NCBI RefSeq assembly: GCF_003428875.1
Contig: NZ_QQRS01000003.1
Coordinates: 310,001 to 374,000 of the forward strand
DNA: 64,000 bases
From: Planomicrobium okeanokoites
Lineage (GTDB): Bacteria; Bacillota; Bacilli; Bacillales_A; Planococcaceae
Direction: 5' to 3'
The translations under genes and the position numbers were made by a program. The notes under the pieces are model-generated. The model was not told where the DNA came from. It saw only the letters and a list, made by a program, of their open reading frames with translations, and ran no database searches. Each line of letters opens with the position of its first letter. Within the stretch, counting starts at the first letter, position 1. Of this stretch, positions 60,226 to 64,000 are shown piece after piece.

Positions 60226-60254
60226 AGTATAATAAATACTGAAAAATGAGTCAA
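60226..60254 (-). promoter_or_regulatory. Sigma-A promoter of bioY
   Basis: Minus strand TTGACT (60249-60254), 17-base spacer, TATACT (60226-60231). Strong match to consensus. Confidence 0.8.
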
Positions 60255-60278
60255 CCTATTTTTTATTTAAGTTAACAC
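60250..60278. promoter_or_regulatory. BirA operator overlapping the bioY -35 box
   Basis: Minus strand TGTTAACTT (60269-60277) and AGGTTGAC (60250-60257) form the split, inverted BirA-type half sites around an AT-rich centre. It resembles the biotin operators of Bacillus bio genes. Confidence 0.7.
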
Positions 60279-60375
60279 AAAGAAAGGTGGGAGAATTTTG
60301 CATTAGATGAAAATTCCCCTTCATCGATTCTTCATGATAGAATATTGCATGTTTACTTGAGAGAGGAGTGTTGAA

Positions 60376-61971
60376 ATGGCGGAGTGGTGGAAGAAGTCGA
60401 CAGTTTATCAGATATACCCTAGAAGTTTCATGGATTCGAATGGGGATGGCATCGGAGATATACAAGGAATTATCCAAAAGCTGGACTACCTCGAAGATCT
60501 GGGTGTGAATATTATTTGGCTGTCGCCGGTCTATGATTCACCGAACGATGATAACGGTTATGATATCCGGAATTATCAAAAAATAATGGATGATTTCGGC
60601 ACCATGGATGACTTCGAGGAATTGATAGGCCAAATGCACAGAAGAGGGATGAAACTGATGATGGATCTGGTCGTCAATCATACTTCGGATGAACATGAGT
60701 GGTTCAGCAGCAAACCGGAATATTACATATGGCGTGATGAGCCGAATAATTGGCTGTCGTTTTTCAGCGGCTCAGCGTGGGAACTCGATCAGCAGCGGGA
60801 GCAATATTTCCTTCATCTGTTTTCAAAGAAGCAGCCTGATTTGAACTGGGAGAACCCGGAGATGCGTGAAGCGGTTTATGCGATGATGCGCTGGTGGCTG
60901 GATAAAGGCGTCGACGGTTTCCGGATGGACGTCATCAATCTGATTTCCAAAGATCAGGATTTTCCGGACGGACCGGATGGTGACGGCGGGGAATTTTATA
61001 TGAACGGCCCTAAAGTGCACGATTATCTTCAGGAAATGAACAGGGAAGTATTATCAAAATACGACATTGTAACGGTCGGTGAAATGCCTGGAGCAACCAT
61101 TTCGGATGCCATCAAATACACCGATGAAGAGCGTAAAGAAGTGAATATGATTTTCACGTTCGAGCATATGGGGCTTGACCAGGCGAGCGGAGAAAAATGG
61201 GATTTGAAGCCGCTTCAGCTGACAGATTTGAAATACAATCTTGAGCACTGGCAGCATGCCCTGCATGATTCAGGCTGGAACAGCCTTTACTGGAACAATC
61301 ATGACCAGCCAAGAATCGTATCGCGCTTCGGTGATGACGGGGAATATCGTATCGAGTCGGCGAAAATGCTTGCGGCTTGCCTCCACTTCATGCAGGGCAC
61401 ACCTTATATCTATCAAGGTGAGGAAATCGGCATGACGAACGTCCGGTTTGATTCAATCGAAGCATACAAAGATATTGAAACGCTGAATATGTATAAAGAA
61501 AAAAGGGATCTAGGGGTCCCGCACGAGAAGATTATGCAATCGATATATGTTAAAGGCCGGGACAATGCCCGCACACCGATGCAATGGAATGCGGAAGCCC
61601 ATGGCGGATTTACAACCGGTACGCCTTGGATTGCATCGAACCCGAATTATTCGGGCATCAATACGCTGGATAAAGACGACAGCGGATCGATATACCAATT
61701 CTATAAAAAACTGATCCATTTGCGTAAATCGATGGACATCATTACACACGGCAATTTTATGCTGCTTCACCGTGCGGACGAAAATGTTTTTGCTTATACT
61801 CGTGAAATTCCAGGAGAGAAATTGACAGTCTACTGTAATTTTTCAGCGCGGCACATCGAGTTTCCAATGCCGCAGGGAGAGTTGCTGATCCAGAATTACG
61901 AGAAACTGGAAAGTACCGGGAAACTGATTTTGCGTCCATATGAAACAGCTGTGTTTCATAAAAAAATCTAG
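60376..61971 (+). CDS. GH13 alpha-glucosidase (oligo-1,6-glucosidase-like)
   Basis: A 531-residue cytosolic glycoside hydrolase family 13 enzyme. It has the four conserved regions: MDLVVNHTS, GFRMDVINLIS with the nucleophile Asp, VGEMPG with the acid Glu, and WNNHDQPRI. The N-terminal WWKKSTVYQIYPRSF and the NVRFDS block place it with MalL/oligo-1,6-glucosidases acting on isomaltose-type or alpha-glucosides, although it is shorter than B. subtilis MalL. The ROK glucokinase and sugar-importer ATPase genes follow in the same direction, forming an alpha-glucoside utilisation set. Confidence 0.92.
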   Translation: MAEWWKKSTVYQIYPRSFMDSNGDGIGDIQGIIQKLDYLEDLGVNIIWLSPVYDSPNDDNGYDIRNYQKIMDDFGTMDDFEELIGQMHRRGMKLMMDLVVNHTSDEHEWFSSKPEYYIWRDEPNNWLSFFSGSAWELDQQREQYFLHLFSKKQPDLNWENPEMREAVYAMMRWWLDKGVDGFRMDVINLISKDQDFPDGPDGDGGEFYMNGPKVHDYLQEMNREVLSKYDIVTVGEMPGATISDAIKYTDEERKEVNMIFTFEHMGLDQASGEKWDLKPLQLTDLKYNLEHWQHALHDSGWNSLYWNNHDQPRIVSRFGDDGEYRIESAKMLAACLHFMQGTPYIYQGEEIGMTNVRFDSIEAYKDIETLNMYKEKRDLGVPHEKIMQSIYVKGRDNARTPMQWNAEAHGGFTTGTPWIASNPNYSGINTLDKDDSGSIYQFYKKLIHLRKSMDIITHGNFMLLHRADENVFAYTREIPGEKLTVYCNFSARHIEFPMPQGELLIQNYEKLESTGKLILRPYETAVFHKKI

Positions 61972-62029
61972 AAATCTTAAAATTTTAAGTTATGATAAGA
62001 TTACTTCACATAACTGGAGGAGGAACTTA

Positions 62030-62905
62030 ATGGCAAACGTGATGGGTGTAGATATTGGAGGAACGAAGATTCGTCTGGGGATCATTGACGGCGCCGGGAC
62101 GATTCTTTATGACGAAAGGATACCGACGCAATTTCCGCTGTATCCTTATCTGGAGAAAAATGTCCTGCGGATTTTAGGTGATTATCCGGAAGTGGCAGCT
62201 GTCGGAATCGGCACGCACGGTTTTGTCGATCCGAAAGAGGGCAGCATCATTTTTTCAACCGATGCCTTGCCTGGCTGGAGCGGGACGAAAGTGAAAGAAC
62301 AATTGCAAGCAGCAACAGGCATACGGGTCGAAGTTGAAAACGACGCCAATTGCGCGGCATTGGCAGAAGCAAAATTCGGCGCGGCGAAAGGGCTGGACAG
62401 AGTGGTCTGCCTGACGCTTGGCACGGGCCTTGGTGGCGGCATCATCTGGGACGGCAAATTACTGAGCGGCGGTCCTCACGGCGGAGCGGCGGAACTCGGG
62501 CATATCACATTATATCCGGGCGGTGCAGATTGTGCATGCGGACGCAAAGGGTGCTATGAACAATACGTTTCAGGTACAGGGATTCAGCGTCGCATCCGGG
62601 AAGCAGGTGTGGATTTGACACCTCTCGAGATGTTCCAAAACGCAGCAACGGATAAACAATCGCAGGATCTTTTGGAAGCGTTCACATATGATTTGGCAAT
62701 CGTCATCAGTTCACTGCAGGCGGTCTTTGATATGGAGTCGGTTGTCATCGGAGGCGGAGTATCGGAATCTGCGGAGTATTGGTGGCCTCAGTTACTGGAC
62801 CAGCTGGAACCATTGCTGCTCAATCCATTGGAAATTCAAACAGCGAAATTCGGCAATGATGCCGGAGTACTTGGCGCTGCATTACTCGTACTGGAAGGAA
62901 AGTGA
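62030..62905 (+). CDS. ROK family glucokinase
   Basis: A 291-residue ROK kinase: VDIGGTKIRLGIIDG binds ATP phosphate, EVENDANCAALAEA holds the catalytic Asp, LGTGLGGGIIWDGKL follows, and AELGHITLYPGG with CACGRKGCYEQ is the ROK zinc site. It phosphorylates glucose released by the upstream glucosidase. GGAGGAGG precedes ATG 62030; the frame upstream is a shadow inside the end of the glucosidase gene. The ATPase gene starts four bases after its stop. Confidence 0.93.
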   Translation: MANVMGVDIGGTKIRLGIIDGAGTILYDERIPTQFPLYPYLEKNVLRILGDYPEVAAVGIGTHGFVDPKEGSIIFSTDALPGWSGTKVKEQLQAATGIRVEVENDANCAALAEAKFGAAKGLDRVVCLTLGTGLGGGIIWDGKLLSGGPHGGAAELGHITLYPGGADCACGRKGCYEQYVSGTGIQRRIREAGVDLTPLEMFQNAATDKQSQDLLEAFTYDLAIVISSLQAVFDMESVVIGGGVSESAEYWWPQLLDQLEPLLLNPLEIQTAKFGNDAGVLGAALLVLEGK

Positions 62906-62909
62906 AATC

Positions 62910-63983
62910 GTGGCAAAATTATTAATGGATCAACTGACTAAGACTTATGATAATAAAGTGACGGCAGTGGAGAATTTCAACCTTACTGTTGAAGATGAGG
63001 AATTCATCGTCTTCGTCGGACCGTCAGGATGCGGAAAATCGACTACTCTTCGAATGATAGCCGGCCTGGAAGATATCTCTTCAGGAACGTTTTCGATCGA
63101 CGGCAAGAAAATGAATGAAGTGCAGCCGAAAGACCGCGATATCGCAATGGTATTCCAGAATTATGCTTTGTATCCGCATATGACGGTATACGAAAATATG
63201 GCATTCAGCCTCAAACTGAAAGGAATGCCGAAAGCGGAGATTAAGGATCGGGTCAGAAATGCGGCGGAGATACTCGGATTGATGGACTACCTGAACAGGA
63301 AGCCGAAAGCTTTGTCCGGTGGACAGCGTCAGCGTGTGGCACTTGGACGTGCGATTGTCCGTGACGCCAAACTGTTTTTGATGGATGAACCGCTGTCGAA
63401 TCTCGATTCGAAATTGCGTGTGCAGATGCGGACAGAGATTTCGAAACTTCACCAGCGTTTAAAAACAACAACGATTTATGTAACACATGATCAGACCGAA
63501 GCTATGACGATGGCGACGCGGATTGTCATAATGAAAGACGGCGTTATTCAGCAGGTGGGGACGCCTAAAGAAGTGTACGATCAGCCTGATAACGTCTTCG
63601 TGGCAGGATTCATCGGTTCACCAGCCATGAATTTCTTCAATGGCCGCATAGAAGGCAATTATTTTGTTATGGGACAGACAAAACTTCTTATCCCTGATTC
63701 TGCCTTGCCTGAAGGTCTGGACAATCAGGAAGTAATTATCGGCTTGCGTCCGGAGCATATTACCCATAAACCGGTAAAAGATGAATCAACTGTTGAAGTG
63801 AATCTGGATGTAGTGGAATTGATGGGTTCTGAATATATGGTTTACGCAACACTTGAAGGACATTCATTTGTCGGCCGCGTGGACGCCAACCTTGATTTGG
63901 CAGCAGGCACAGTTTTCCCGATGGCATTTGAAATGGATAAAGCGCGCTTTTTTAATCCAACAACCGAAAAACGAATCAGATAA
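62910..63983 (+). CDS. Sugar ABC transporter ATPase (MsmX/UgpC/MalK type)
   Basis: A 357-residue ATPase of CUT1-type carbohydrate importers. Walker A GPSGCGKSTTLRM, Q-loop VFQNYALYPHMT, signature LSGGQRQRVALGRA, Walker B LFLMDEPLSNLDS, H-loop VTHDQTEAMT, then a TOBE-type C-terminal domain (VIIGLRPEHI, VVELMGSEYMVYATL). No permease or binding protein lies in the window; in Bacillales MsmX is shared among several importers. The start is GTG 62910, 4 bases after the glucokinase stop, with GGAAGGAAAG as ribosome site. The gene ends 17 bases before the window edge. Confidence 0.93.
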   Translation: MAKLLMDQLTKTYDNKVTAVENFNLTVEDEEFIVFVGPSGCGKSTTLRMIAGLEDISSGTFSIDGKKMNEVQPKDRDIAMVFQNYALYPHMTVYENMAFSLKLKGMPKAEIKDRVRNAAEILGLMDYLNRKPKALSGGQRQRVALGRAIVRDAKLFLMDEPLSNLDSKLRVQMRTEISKLHQRLKTTTIYVTHDQTEAMTMATRIVIMKDGVIQQVGTPKEVYDQPDNVFVAGFIGSPAMNFFNGRIEGNYFVMGQTKLLIPDSALPEGLDNQEVIIGLRPEHITHKPVKDESTVEVNLDVVELMGSEYMVYATLEGHSFVGRVDANLDLAAGTVFPMAFEMDKARFFNPTTEKRIR

Positions 63984-64000
63984 AATTTTTTTAAAGATAT

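Noticed and set aside
1-64000. tRNA, rRNA, insertion sequence, prophage or integrase genes
   Set aside because: Scanning by eye found no cloverleaf, rRNA signature, transposase or integrase motif, or long terminal inverted repeats. A computed search was not possible.

Overview
The window reads as a chromosomal segment of a low-to-moderate GC Gram-positive bacterium of the Bacillales. A member of the Planococcaceae (Planococcus, Planomicrobium or a close relative) is my best guess. The grounds are strong AGGAGG-type ribosome binding sites, frequent TTG and GTG starts, short gene spacing with intrinsic terminators, lipoproteins and sortase substrates, and genes typical of the group: YkuI, OhrA/OhrR, YitT, BioY, class I fructose-bisphosphate aldolase, and a subtilisin that closely resembles the cold-adapted S41/S39 type. 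I saw no rRNA or tRNA gene, insertion sequence, prophage or CRISPR array. The assignment comes from recalled family features, not from a database search.

Layout. 1-6.8 kb: a DMT exporter, a BsuPI-domain lipoprotein, class I aldolase, a small lipoprotein, SelO, an SDR oxidoreductase and a very basic secreted protein. 7.2-18 kb: 3-hydroxyacyl-CoA dehydrogenase, an LTA-synthase-like sulfatase, an isoprenylcysteine methyltransferase family protein, a STAS-domain sensor, an extracytoplasmic MsrAB with its TlpA-like thioredoxin, two Nudix hydrolases, small membrane proteins and a second SDR. 18.1-25 kb: a self-contained carbohydrate or cyclitol locus (sugar isomerase/epimerase, LacI regulator, RbsB/A/C-type ABC importer, Gfo/Idh/MocA dehydrogenase) with three matching palindromic operators. 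25-39 kb: GNAT, a secreted M14 peptidase, PAP2 phosphatase, PPK2 kinase, a luciferase-like oxidoreductase, a 28-residue membrane peptide, YkuI, YitT with an attenuator-like leader, CapA, CysK and an amidase.

39.5-42.7 kb holds the most interesting block: a secreted subtilisin, an RRNPP/NprR-type HTH-TPR regulator, and immediately downstream a 53-codon gene for a Sec-exported pro-peptide. This is the architecture of a peptide quorum-sensing system next to its probable extracellular protease target. 42.8-46.7 kb: an RNase H family protein, OhrA/OhrR with a 30-bp palindromic operator, a glutathione peroxidase, and a DUF4397 surface protein with an MPTTG sorting signal followed by a class F-type sortase.

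46.9-64 kb: a PAS-PAS-GGDEF-EAL protein, a threonine-aldolase-like enzyme, an aldo/keto reductase, a divergent LysR regulator facing a GntP permease plus 3-hydroxybutyrate dehydrogenase, an unknown HELGH-motif protein, an alpha/beta hydrolase, a TVP38-family protein, a cysteine-desulfurase-like enzyme, a YqcI/YcgG protein, a HEAT-repeat protein, BioY under a BirA-type operator, and an alpha-glucoside set (GH13 glucosidase, ROK glucokinase, MsmX/UgpC-type ATPase). Starts were placed from ribosome binding sites and often lie inside the longest open frame.
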